DNA from: DAOPXV01 sp035352535
GTDB lineage: Bacteria; Muiribacteriota; UBA9980
Direction: 5' to 3'
Assembly (NCBI GenBank): GCA_964545075.1
Contig: CAZJFS010000148.1
Span: forward strand, 1-10,985
Length of the DNA stretch: 10,985 nt
The notes beneath the pieces were generated by a model. It was given only the letters and a program-made list of their open reading frames with translations, was not told where the DNA came from and did not search any database. Both the position numbers and the translations under genes were made by a program. This document shows, piece by piece, positions 1 to 6,505 of this stretch (position 1 is its first letter; every line of letters starts with the position of its first letter).

Positions 1-1664
1 CCTTGTTGAAGGTCGGAACTTCCATAATGTGCGATATTAAATTGAAGCTTTTCTCGCATATCCTCAGGCTGCCGATAAGATATTTCGAAAAGAATCCGGC
101 CGGTAAACTTATTTCGAGGGTCGAAAGCGATACCGAAACGCTGAGGATGCTCTTTACGAACACGGCGGTAACCCTCTTTCAGGACCTTTTGATGTTCGCC
201 GGTATGATCGCCGTAATGTTCTATCTGAGCGCTAAATTGACGATGATCCTCATGTGCATATTGCCGTTTCTTTTCGCCGGCGCGTTCTATATACAGAAGG
301 AACTTAGAAGCCGCTTCAAGCTCGCGCGCGAAAGGGCTTCGCTCGTGTCGAAGTTTCTGACGGAATACGTTCAGGGAATGCAGTGCGTCCAGGCCTTTAA
401 TTATGAAAAAGGCGTGAACGCGAGAATGGATGAAAATAATATCGATAAGAAAAGATCTTTCTTCCACGCGGAAGTTCTTGAAATATTCTTTCACAACTCG
501 ATACTTTTGGCTGAAGCGGTAACGCTTTCGAGCGTTTTATTCATAGGCGGCGCCCTGACGATGGAAAAACAGCTCACTATAGGAACGCTCGTTTTATTCA
601 TAGGATATATCAGGCAGTGCTTCGATCCAATAATAAGGCTTTCCGAGCAGTTCAACATAATCCAGAAGGCTCAGGTCGCCGGCGAACGTATATTCGAGAT
701 ACTGGGACATGAGCGCGAGGACGAGATGATCGAGATCGAAAGGCGGATGGAAAAAGAAGATTCCGCTAAGGCGGATAAGCCGGAAAACAATGATGACGAG
801 GATACCAGGCCGGTTTCATTTAACAAATCGATAGAGTTCAAGGACGTCGTTTTTTCATACGATGGAAAGCGCGACGTGCTCTCGGAAATATCGTTCGAAG
901 TTAAAAAGGGCGAGAAAGTGGCGCTGGTGGGGCATACCGGATCCGGGAAAACAACCATCCTCTCATTGCTTTTAAGGTTCTATCAGATAAACTCCGGAGT
1001 TATAACGATAGACGGCATTGACATAAGGGATATACGGCTGAAGCGGTTAAGGCGGAAATTCGCCCTGGTGCTTCAGGACGTAACGCTCTTTCCCGGCAAG
1101 ATAATCGACAACATAAGGCTTTTAAACGATGAAATAGCGGAGGAAAAAGTCATCGAGGCCTCGAGATCGGTCAATATGCTCGATTTCATAAACGGCAAGG
1201 AAAACGGATTCGATACCCAGATCGCGGAGCGCGGGTCGAATCTTTCGATGGGCGAGCGTCAGCTTCTGTCATTCGCCAGGGCGCTTGCGTATGATCCCGA
1301 GATACTGGTCCTCGACGAGGCAACGTCGTCCGTCGATCCTTATACTGAAAAACTCATTCAGGACGCGCTCCAAAAGATACAGGCGGGAAGAACCTCGATA
1401 ATAGTGGCGCACAGGCTTTCAACTATCGTTAACGCGGATAAGATAATAGTTCTCGATTCCGGTAAAATAATTGAATCCGGAACGCATGAAGAACTTTTAG
1501 CCGCTAACGGCAAATATAAAAATCTATATGAAAAGCAGCAAAAAGTCGAAAAAACAGCTCCGGCTGACGATGGAAACATTGCGGAGGGCGAAAAGTCCGG
1601 CGCGGAAGATGACGCCGCTTGCGAAGTTCGAAAAGCCGCCCGGGAATGCCTCGTTACCGAGTAA
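1..1664 (+). CDS. ABC exporter half-transporter (TMD-NBD fusion), canonical-ATPase subunit, 5'-truncated by window edge
   Basis: This is a half-transporter of an ABC exporter (type IV fold, MsbA/LmrCD/MdlAB class). It should pair with the next gene product to pump substrates out across the cytoplasmic membrane. The reading frame is open at the left edge. The TTG at base 3 is not a credible start, because the sequence begins around TM2 and the first intracellular loop (RLPIRYFEKNPAGKLISRV is typical there), so roughly 60-110 residues are missing. Counting from base 3, the NBD shows Walker A GHTGSGKTT (310-318), Q-loop LVLQD, signature LSMGE (414-418, non-canonical), Walker B with catalytic E439 (LVLDEATSS) and the switch histidine H470. 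An unusually charged linker (about 237-275, rich in E/D/K) separates TMD and NBD, and an acidic tail follows the NBD. The intact glutamate with an odd signature motif complements the reverse pattern in the downstream gene. The substrate cannot be deduced. Confidence 0.95.
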   Translation, partial: LLKVGTSIMCDIKLKLFSHILRLPIRYFEKNPAGKLISRVESDTETLRMLFTNTAVTLFQDLLMFAGMIAVMFYLSAKLTMILMCILPFLFAGAFYIQKELRSRFKLARERASLVSKFLTEYVQGMQCVQAFNYEKGVNARMDENNIDKKRSFFHAEVLEIFFHNSILLAEAVTLSSVLFIGGALTMEKQLTIGTLVLFIGYIRQCFDPIIRLSEQFNIIQKAQVAGERIFEILGHEREDEMIEIERRMEKEDSAKADKPENNDDEDTRPVSFNKSIEFKDVVFSYDGKRDVLSEISFEVKKGEKVALVGHTGSGKTTILSLLLRFYQINSGVITIDGIDIRDIRLKRLRRKFALVLQDVTLFPGKIIDNIRLLNDEIAEEKVIEASRSVNMLDFINGKENGFDTQIAERGSNLSMGERQLLSFARALAYDPEILVLDEATSSVDPYTEKLIQDALQKIQAGRTSIIVAHRLSTIVNADKIIVLDSGKIIESGTHEELLAANGKYKNLYEKQQKVEKTAPADDGNIAEGEKSGAEDDAACEVRKAARECLVTE

Positions 1665-1667
1665 TCA

Positions 1668-1679
1668 AGGAAGGTGATA
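1668..1679 (+). promoter_or_regulatory. Shine-Dalgarno of second ABC exporter gene
   Basis: AAGGAAGGTGAT is a near-perfect anti-16S match lying between the TAA at 1662-1664 and the ATG at 1684. It supports 1684 over the out-of-frame ATG at 1679. The 19-base intergenic gap implies co-transcription with the upstream exporter gene. Confidence 0.85.
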
Positions 1680-1683
1680 TGAT

Positions 1684-3423
1684 ATGCAGCATTTAAAATG
1701 GATAATAAATTTCTGGAAGCCTTATAAGTTAAAGGCGCTACTAATAATTTTACTCACGTTTGTCTATGGCGGTTTCGCGATATGCTATCCGCTCATATTC
1801 AAATACATTATCGACAATTTAAATTCAAACGCCTCGGCGGGAAGCGTCACGAAGTTCGTGCTGATACTTTTTTCGGCCGGAACGCTTATGGCCATAACGT
1901 ATATGTTCCTTCAGAGGAACAGGCTCGCGATGAACCTGACGCTTGAGTGCAACATAAGAAATAAGATATTTAACTATCTGACCCGCTTCGGAAACAAGTT
2001 TTATCATAAGTTCGGAACGGGCGATATAGTGACGAGACTCATGGACGAGCTCGAACAGCTCTGCCATCTGTCTTCATCTGGAATATTCAGGCTTTTGCAA
2101 ATGGTCCTTACTATAACTATGACGATAGCCGTTCTTGTAACGCTTAACGTGAAGCTCACGCTTCTGGCTACGACGCCGCTTTTGCTCGTGTTCGCGTTCT
2201 ACATGGCGCAGGATCGCGATTTCTTCGCTAAGAACCGCGCTATGCGCGACTCTGTCTCTGCCGTTAATGACGCCATCGAGACGTGCTTTTCCGGGATACA
2301 GGTCGTCAAGTCGTATTGCACGGAAGATCATCAGCAGCGCTATTTCGGCAACGTCATGCAGACTCGTAAATCATGCGAGATCGAGCTTTTAAGTCTTGAG
2401 TTGCGCATGGATTCGATATACGGTTTCATGAGCCAGGTCGGAATGTTCGTAATAGTCTTCTACGGCGGCTTTATGGTCATTAATAAGGAAATTACGCTCG
2501 GGACTTTCGTCGCGTTCTCGAACTATATAATGGTCCTGGCCGGACCCCTTATGGAGCTCGGGTGGTTTTTGAACAGCTTCAGAAAAGGCTTCGTAACCAT
2601 TGACAGGCTTCTGGAGATCGAGCGCGAAACGCCGCAGATCATCGAAGTGGAAAACCCCGGCGAACCTGATTTCAATGAAACTGACGGCGCGCCTATAATA
2701 TCTTTTTCGAATATGGCATTCTCATATGGAGAAAATTTCGGATTGAAGGATATAAACATCGATATTAAACGCGGTGAAAAGATCGCTTTTATAGGAACAT
2801 TCGGGTCCGGAAAATCGTCTCTTATGAAAATGATTATGCGTTTTAACGATCCTGATTCGGGTTCTATAAAGATCGCCGGACTGGAACTTAGGAACTTAAG
2901 GCTTAAGAGCGTGCGTGACCATATCGGGTATGTTCCTCAGGACTGCTATCTGTTTTCGGATACGATACTCGAAAACATAGCGTTCGGGCGCGAATATACG
3001 AAGGATGAACTTGCCGTGGCTCTCGCGACCGCGCAGCTTAACGATACCATATCTACGTTCCGCCGCGGTCTTGAGGAAGAGATTGGCATAAGAGGATTGT
3101 CGCTTTCGGGCGGTCAGAAACAAAGGGTTTCAATTGCCAGGTCGCTTTTAAAATCGCCGGACATCATATTGCTTGACGACGCTACGTCGAGCCTTGACAA
3201 TAAGACGGAAGATATGTTCTGGACGGAAGTCGCGAAGAACTACGGCGGCGCGACCGTGATATTTACGTCGCACAGGCTTAACACGATAAAACACGCCGAC
3301 AGGGTATTTATTATCGAGGCGGGTAAAATAGCGGACAGCGGAACATTTGACGATCTCATGAATAATTCCGCGATATTTAAAAAACTTATACAGACTGAAA
3401 AACATAACGATCAAAAGGAGTAA
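1684..3423 (+). CDS. ABC exporter half-transporter (TMD-NBD fusion), degenerate-ATPase subunit
   Basis: This is a full-length 579-residue ABC exporter subunit: an N-terminal six-helix transmembrane domain (about 15-310) followed by a nucleotide-binding domain (about 340-575). Visible motifs are Walker A GTFGSGKSS (371-379), Q-loop YVPQD, canonical signature LSGGQ (474-478), Walker B IILLDDATSSLD and switch histidine H530. Aspartate D499 occupies the position of the catalytic glutamate. That is the hallmark of the degenerate subunit of heterodimeric exporters such as TM287/288, BmrCD and LmrCD (family knowledge). Paired with the upstream protein, the ATP site built from this Walker B and the partner's LSMGE would be degenerate, while the other site (partner E439 plus this LSGGQ) would be catalytic. 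The gene sits 19 bases after its partner, and its last codons contain the ribosome binding site of rsgA. Drug, lipid or peptide efflux are all possible substrates. Confidence 0.95.
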   Translation: MQHLKWIINFWKPYKLKALLIILLTFVYGGFAICYPLIFKYIIDNLNSNASAGSVTKFVLILFSAGTLMAITYMFLQRNRLAMNLTLECNIRNKIFNYLTRFGNKFYHKFGTGDIVTRLMDELEQLCHLSSSGIFRLLQMVLTITMTIAVLVTLNVKLTLLATTPLLLVFAFYMAQDRDFFAKNRAMRDSVSAVNDAIETCFSGIQVVKSYCTEDHQQRYFGNVMQTRKSCEIELLSLELRMDSIYGFMSQVGMFVIVFYGGFMVINKEITLGTFVAFSNYIMVLAGPLMELGWFLNSFRKGFVTIDRLLEIERETPQIIEVENPGEPDFNETDGAPIISFSNMAFSYGENFGLKDINIDIKRGEKIAFIGTFGSGKSSLMKMIMRFNDPDSGSIKIAGLELRNLRLKSVRDHIGYVPQDCYLFSDTILENIAFGREYTKDELAVALATAQLNDTISTFRRGLEEEIGIRGLSLSGGQKQRVSIARSLLKSPDIILLDDATSSLDNKTEDMFWTEVAKNYGGATVIFTSHRLNTIKHADRVFIIEAGKIADSGTFDDLMNNSAIFKKLIQTEKHNDQKE

Positions 3424-3431
3424 TAACACTG
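3413..3431 (+). promoter_or_regulatory. rsgA ribosome binding site with possible CTG start
   Basis: AAAAGGAG (3413-3420) overlaps the end of the exporter gene. It lies 29 bases upstream of the ATG at 3450, too far for normal use, but 8 bases upstream of an in-frame CTG (3429-3431). A CTG start would add seven residues (encoding LNNILYD) before the ATG. The ATG-initiated protein begins with NSIGWNAFF, which resembles usual RsgA N-termini, so the two signals conflict. Confidence 0.5.
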
Positions 3432-3449
3432 AATAATATATTATACGAT

Positions 3450-4526
3450 ATGAATTCCATAGGATGGAACGCCTTTTTCGAGGCGCATTTCGCTCCGTAT
3501 AAAGAAAAAGGGTATGAGGTCGCGCGAGTGGCCGTCGAACATAAGCACAAATACACGCTTTATGCCGCGTGCGGAGAAATCACCTCCGAGGTTTCAGGAA
3601 AACTCAGATTTGAAGCCAAAAGCCGCGAGGACTTTCCCGCCACGGGCGATTTCGTCGTGATAGATCCAAGGCCGGGCGAAGAGCGGGCGATCATACACGC
3701 CGTCCTTCCACGGAAAACTAAATTTTCCAGAAAGTCGCCGGGCGAACTCGAAAAATCGATGGAGGAAAAGATCGTCGCGACCAATATGGACTTTATCTTC
3801 ATAATGAGCTCGCTCAATAATGAGTTGAGCTTGAGAAGGATCGAACGTTATCTCGTGCTCGCATACGAAAGCGGCGCCAAGCCGGTCATAGTTCTCACAA
3901 AATCGGATCTCGCCGAAAATCCGGCTGCAACGAAGGAAGATATTGAACGCATTGCTTTAGGCGTCGACGTTTGCGTTACGAGCGCCGTTACGGGCGAGGG
4001 CGTCGAAGATCTTAAAAAATATTTCGCGGAAGGCGTGACCATCGCGTTTCTCGGATCGTCCGGCGTCGGGAAGTCTTCGATTATAAACATCCTCGCCGGT
4101 TGCGATCTTCAGAAGGTATCGGAGATAAGCGAATATGACGATCGTGGAAAACACACGACCACGCGTCGCGAGCTTATAATCCTGCCTTCGAGGGCGCTCG
4201 TCATGGATACTCCGGGAATGCGCGAACTCCAAATGTGGGAAGCCGGCTCCGGTTTTTCAGAAACTTTCGCCGATATCGAGGAACTCGCGAAAAAATGCAA
4301 ATTCGGCGACTGCGCCCATAATGAAGAACCCGGTTGCGCGGTGCTGAAAGCGCTGGATGAAGGAACGTTAGACGCGGGGCATCTTAAGAATTACCGCAAA
4401 CTTAATCGCGAGATAGCTCATTTTAACAGCCGCAACGACGCGCTGGCGAGATCCGCCGAACAGAAAAAATGGAAGCAAATAGCAAAACTTGGTCGTGAAA
4501 TATCCAAAAATAAACTGCGCGGATGA
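3450..4526 (+). CDS. rsgA: Ribosome small-subunit-dependent GTPase A
   Basis: RsgA (YjeQ/YloQ) is a cytoplasmic GTPase that checks and completes late 30S subunit maturation; its GTPase activity is stimulated by the 30S subunit. The 358-residue protein has an N-terminal OB-fold (about 20-95), then a circularly permuted GTPase domain in the diagnostic order G4 TKSD (150-153), G1 GSSGVGKSS (202-210), G2 around RGKHTTTRREL, and G3 DTPG (253-256). A C-terminal zinc-binding motif C-x4-C-x-H-x5-C follows (C283, C288, H290, C296; CKFGDCAHNEEPGC). All key residues are present and the length is normal. It is the third gene of the + strand run, its Shine-Dalgarno lying inside the preceding exporter gene, so translation is probably coupled to it. 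The start is uncertain: ATG 3450 is given, but an in-frame CTG at 3429 is better spaced from the ribosome binding site. Confidence 0.96.
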   Translation: MNSIGWNAFFEAHFAPYKEKGYEVARVAVEHKHKYTLYAACGEITSEVSGKLRFEAKSREDFPATGDFVVIDPRPGEERAIIHAVLPRKTKFSRKSPGELEKSMEEKIVATNMDFIFIMSSLNNELSLRRIERYLVLAYESGAKPVIVLTKSDLAENPAATKEDIERIALGVDVCVTSAVTGEGVEDLKKYFAEGVTIAFLGSSGVGKSSIINILAGCDLQKVSEISEYDDRGKHTTTRRELIILPSRALVMDTPGMRELQMWEAGSGFSETFADIEELAKKCKFGDCAHNEEPGCAVLKALDEGTLDAGHLKNYRKLNREIAHFNSRNDALARSAEQKKWKQIAKLGREISKNKLRG

Positions 4527-4682
4527 AAAGTTGATATGCCGGCTCCGGGTTGCCTATGGAGATGGGAATCTTCTTTTGCACCCGGTTCCGCATTGTCGCC
4601 GCGAAACGTTAAACGGCCCTATCTGTTTATTATAACTGTAAATATGCCTTGAATTTAAATCAAACCTATAAAGGAGTGATTC
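4527..4682 (+). promoter_or_regulatory. Leader region of ABC-F gene: hairpin, SD and possible SD-masking pairing (attenuator candidate)
   Basis: A hairpin pairs CCGGGTTGC (4545-4553) with GCACCCGG (4578-4585), with one bulged T. Its loop contains GAATCTTCTTT (4566-4576), which can pair with AAAGGA (4670-4675) plus GATTC (4678-4682): eleven pairs including one G-U and a two-base bulge. This would cover the strong AAAGGAGTGAT Shine-Dalgarno. ARE-class ABC-F genes such as vmlR and msr(D) are known to be controlled by leader-ORF attenuation, so this is a reasonable candidate. No T-run terminator and no convincing promoter were seen, and the pairing is by eye only. Confidence 0.4.
4536..4652 (+). 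CDS. Possible 38-codon leader peptide overlapping the ABC-F TTG start
   Basis: An ATG 9 bases after the rsgA stop opens a 38-residue ORF (starts MPAPGCLWRW, ends IITVNMP). Its TGA (4650-4652) overlaps the TTG (4649-4651) of the ABC-F frame in a TTGA arrangement that would suit translational coupling. It spans the hairpin described for the leader. There is no good Shine-Dalgarno, and no homology is recognisable. A second short ORF in another frame (ATG 4556, inner ATG 4562, stop 4610-4612; ends RFRIVAAKR) is an alternative leader; GGAG directly abuts its inner ATG. Either may be chance. Confidence 0.25.
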   Translation: MPAPGCLWRWESSFAPGSALSPRNVKRPYLFIITVNMP

Positions 4683-6160
4683 TCACACTTAGAATAGAAA
4701 TAAACAAACTCAAAAAATACTACAACGACAGGCTTATACTCGATATTGAAAACCTCAAAATATACTCCGGAGAAAAAATAGCCGTTACCGGCGACAACGG
4801 AGCCGGTAAATCGACGCTCTTAAACATCATTGCCGGTTTGAACGAGCCGGACTCGGGGTCCGTTCAAACGACTGGAGAATTATCGTATATAAGGCAATTT
4901 GAATATTCGGAGTCTGAAATAATTCCGGGCAGGCTGTCCAGGGAACTGGAGGTAAACCGAATAAGCCAGGAAAATCCCAGCGGCGGAGAGATTGCCCGCA
5001 TCAAGCTCGCCGCCGGACTTGCCCGCGGAAACCTTATCCTCATAGCCGACGAGCCTGCCGCCAATCTCGACGTCAGAGGCATAGAAATGCTTGAAAGATA
5101 TCTTCGCGATTTCGATGGCACGCTGCTTCTGGTGTCGCACGACCGCGAGCTCCTCAACAGGACGTGCGGCGCCGTCATCGAGATAGACTGCGGAAAGATT
5201 ACGCGCTACGCCGGAAACTTCGATTCGTATATGGCGGAGAAGGAAATGGCCGTTAAAAGGCGGAATTTCGAATATGAAAATTATGTCAGCGAAAAGAGGC
5301 GGCTCGAAAAAGCGATCGTCGAGAAAAAACAGCGCGTCAAAAATATGCGCAAAGCGCCGAAGCGTATGGGGAATTCCGAAGCCAGGCTTCACACCCGCGG
5401 CGTCAACGGTAAAAAAGCCAAGCTTGACAGGTCCGCGAAGGCGCTCGTTTCCAGGATAGAGGGCCTGGAAAAAAAGGAGAAGGTAAAGGCCCCGCCAAAA
5501 GTGTTCCTGGACGCCCAGAAATCCGGCAAGCTGCATTCAAAATTAGCCGCAAGTGCCATTGGATTGCGCCTTGCCTTCGGTGAAAGAACCCTTTTCAACG
5601 GAATGGATTTCGAGATTCCGACCGCCAGGAAAACCGCGCTGATAGGCGATAACGGCGCCGGGAAAACCACGCTTATGAAGATGATCGTCGCCCGGGACGC
5701 CGCGCTTCGCGTTTCATCGTGCGCCCGCATCGGTTATTTCAGCCAGGCGCTGGATATACTCGATCCAGGAAAAACCGTGCTTGAAAATGCCATGTCAGAA
5801 AGCGTTTATCCGGAAAGTTTCGCGCGCCTGATACTCGCCAGGCTTCTATTTCGCGAGGACGAAGCGCTGAAAAAAGCTGGCTGCCTCAGCGGCGGCGAAA
5901 AGGTCAAGGCGGCTTTCGCCAGAATATTTCTGAAAGATATAAATTTTATGGTTCTGGACGAGCCGACCAATTACCTCGACGCAAGATCGATCGACGCGCT
6001 CGCTCAAATGATCGTGGAATATGAAGGAACGGTGCTTTTCACCTCCCACGACAGAAGTTTCGTGAATAAAACCGCCGACAGGCTAATAATTCTTAATAAC
6101 GGCGTGGCGAATGCATTCGAAGGCAATTATGAAGAATACTCGCATCGCGGCGATTTTTAA
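4649..6160 (+). CDS. ABC-F ATPase, ARE (Vga/Lsa/Msr-like) ribosome protection type
   Basis: This is a soluble tandem-ATPase ABC-F protein without membrane segments. Such proteins bind the ribosomal E site and, in the antibiotic-resistance branch, displace macrolide, lincosamide, streptogramin or pleuromutilin drugs. Domain 1 has Walker A GDNGAGKST (48-56), signature PSGGE (SGGE at 111-114), Walker B with E135 (ADEPAANLD) and VSHDREL. A long basic, helical interdomain linker follows (about 190-290), the segment that reaches the peptidyl-transferase region in this family. Domain 2 has GDNGAGKTT (333-341), LSGGE (413-417), E438 (LDEPTNYLD) and TSHDRSF. The overall layout and many positions recall Vga(A) more than housekeeping EttA/Uup, but resistance is an inference. 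The start is problematic: TTG 4649 has no Shine-Dalgarno, while the strong AAAGGAG at 4670-4676 precedes the natural domain start (LRIEINKLKKYY, from 4688) without any ATG, GTG or TTG at usable spacing. Confidence 0.9.
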   Translation: MNLNQTYKGVILTLRIEINKLKKYYNDRLILDIENLKIYSGEKIAVTGDNGAGKSTLLNIIAGLNEPDSGSVQTTGELSYIRQFEYSESEIIPGRLSRELEVNRISQENPSGGEIARIKLAAGLARGNLILIADEPAANLDVRGIEMLERYLRDFDGTLLLVSHDRELLNRTCGAVIEIDCGKITRYAGNFDSYMAEKEMAVKRRNFEYENYVSEKRRLEKAIVEKKQRVKNMRKAPKRMGNSEARLHTRGVNGKKAKLDRSAKALVSRIEGLEKKEKVKAPPKVFLDAQKSGKLHSKLAASAIGLRLAFGERTLFNGMDFEIPTARKTALIGDNGAGKTTLMKMIVARDAALRVSSCARIGYFSQALDILDPGKTVLENAMSESVYPESFARLILARLLFREDEALKKAGCLSGGEKVKAAFARIFLKDINFMVLDEPTNYLDARSIDALAQMIVEYEGTVLFTSHDRSFVNKTADRLIILNNGVANAFEGNYEEYSHRGDF

Positions 6161-6331
6161 CGGTAAAATTTCGGGGCGCCTGACTCGTTCGAAAGTTCGG
6201 GTTCAAGCGTCCCGTACGATCACGCGCGTTTTCCGCGAAAATGCCTCTCATCCGGTCCGAGTTTTAAAATCAAGGTTTTATGACCTTTTTAAACTTACCG
6301 GTTTTAATGGTATTATTTAGTTTAAAAAAGT
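6161..6331 (+). other. Intergenic region after ABC-F gene, with weak hairpins
   Basis: No credible gene is seen here. Just after the ABC-F stop, CGGGGCGC (6172-6179) can pair with GCGTCCCG (6207-6214) through eight pairs with one G-T wobble and a 27-base loop, but no T-run follows. A short AAGGT/ACCTT hairpin (6272-6276 / 6283-6287) followed by TTT is a weak terminator candidate in front of the next promoter. A 69-codon ORF crossing the stop (6111-6320) looks like chance. Confidence 0.3.
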
Positions 6332-6360
6332 TTGATACTTAAAAATTTATCTGTTATAAT
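6332..6360 (+). promoter_or_regulatory. Sigma70-type promoter of the Tim44-like/ankyrin gene pair
   Basis: A TTGATA -35 box (6332-6337) and a perfect TATAAT -10 box (6355-6360) are separated by exactly 17 bases in a locally AT-rich stretch. Transcription should begin near 6367, giving a 5' leader of about 139 bases before the ATG at 6506. Confidence 0.85.
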
Positions 6361-6404
6361 ATGTTATTAATAAAAAAGATGGCGGCGCCTTTCGTCGGCA
6401 TCGC

Positions 6405-6498
6405 GATAACGCGCCGGGTGATTTTAATTCAATGAAAATCAATTTTGTCCGCCGGTTATCTTGAATAACTGATCGTTTTAAAAATTTTTGAATTAAGG
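6405..6498 (+). promoter_or_regulatory. Structured 5' leader with competing helices and SD-masking pairing
   Basis: Several complementary segments can form. GATAAC (6405-6410) pairs with GTTATC (6455-6460). GATTTT (6420-6425) pairs with AAAATC (6435-6440). GTTAT (6455-6459) can instead pair with ATAAC (6465-6469). TTTTAATTCAA (6422-6432) pairs with TTGAATTAAGG (6488-6498) over eleven positions, nine Watson-Crick and two G-U, covering the AAGG Shine-Dalgarno (6495-6498) of the 6506 start. The last helix shares bases with the 6420-6440 hairpin, so the two exclude each other. This suggests switching control of translation, but no known riboswitch class was recognised. Confidence 0.4.
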
Positions 6499-6505
6499 CC
6501 GGAAA

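Noticed and set aside
3..5. TTG as the start codon of the first ABC exporter gene
   Set aside because: The sequence starts inside the transmembrane domain, so the frame continues to the left of the window.
4880..5536. Long minus-strand ORF (218 codons) inside the ABC-F gene
   Set aside because: It is fully antisense to a gene with clear ABC-F motifs, has no recognisable domain and no initiation signals.
6190..6214. tRNA T-arm-like GGGTTCAAGCGTCCC
   Set aside because: No acceptor, D-arm or anticodon arm can be placed around it; it is part of a simple hairpin.
6111..6320. Plus-strand 69-codon ORF crossing the ABC-F stop
   Set aside because: Overlaps the ABC-F 3' end in another frame, has no Shine-Dalgarno and no recognisable features.
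6379..6435. 18-codon ORF in the leader of the Tim44-like gene
   Set aside because: No Shine-Dalgarno and no overlap with the downstream start; the leader is better explained by its RNA pairings.
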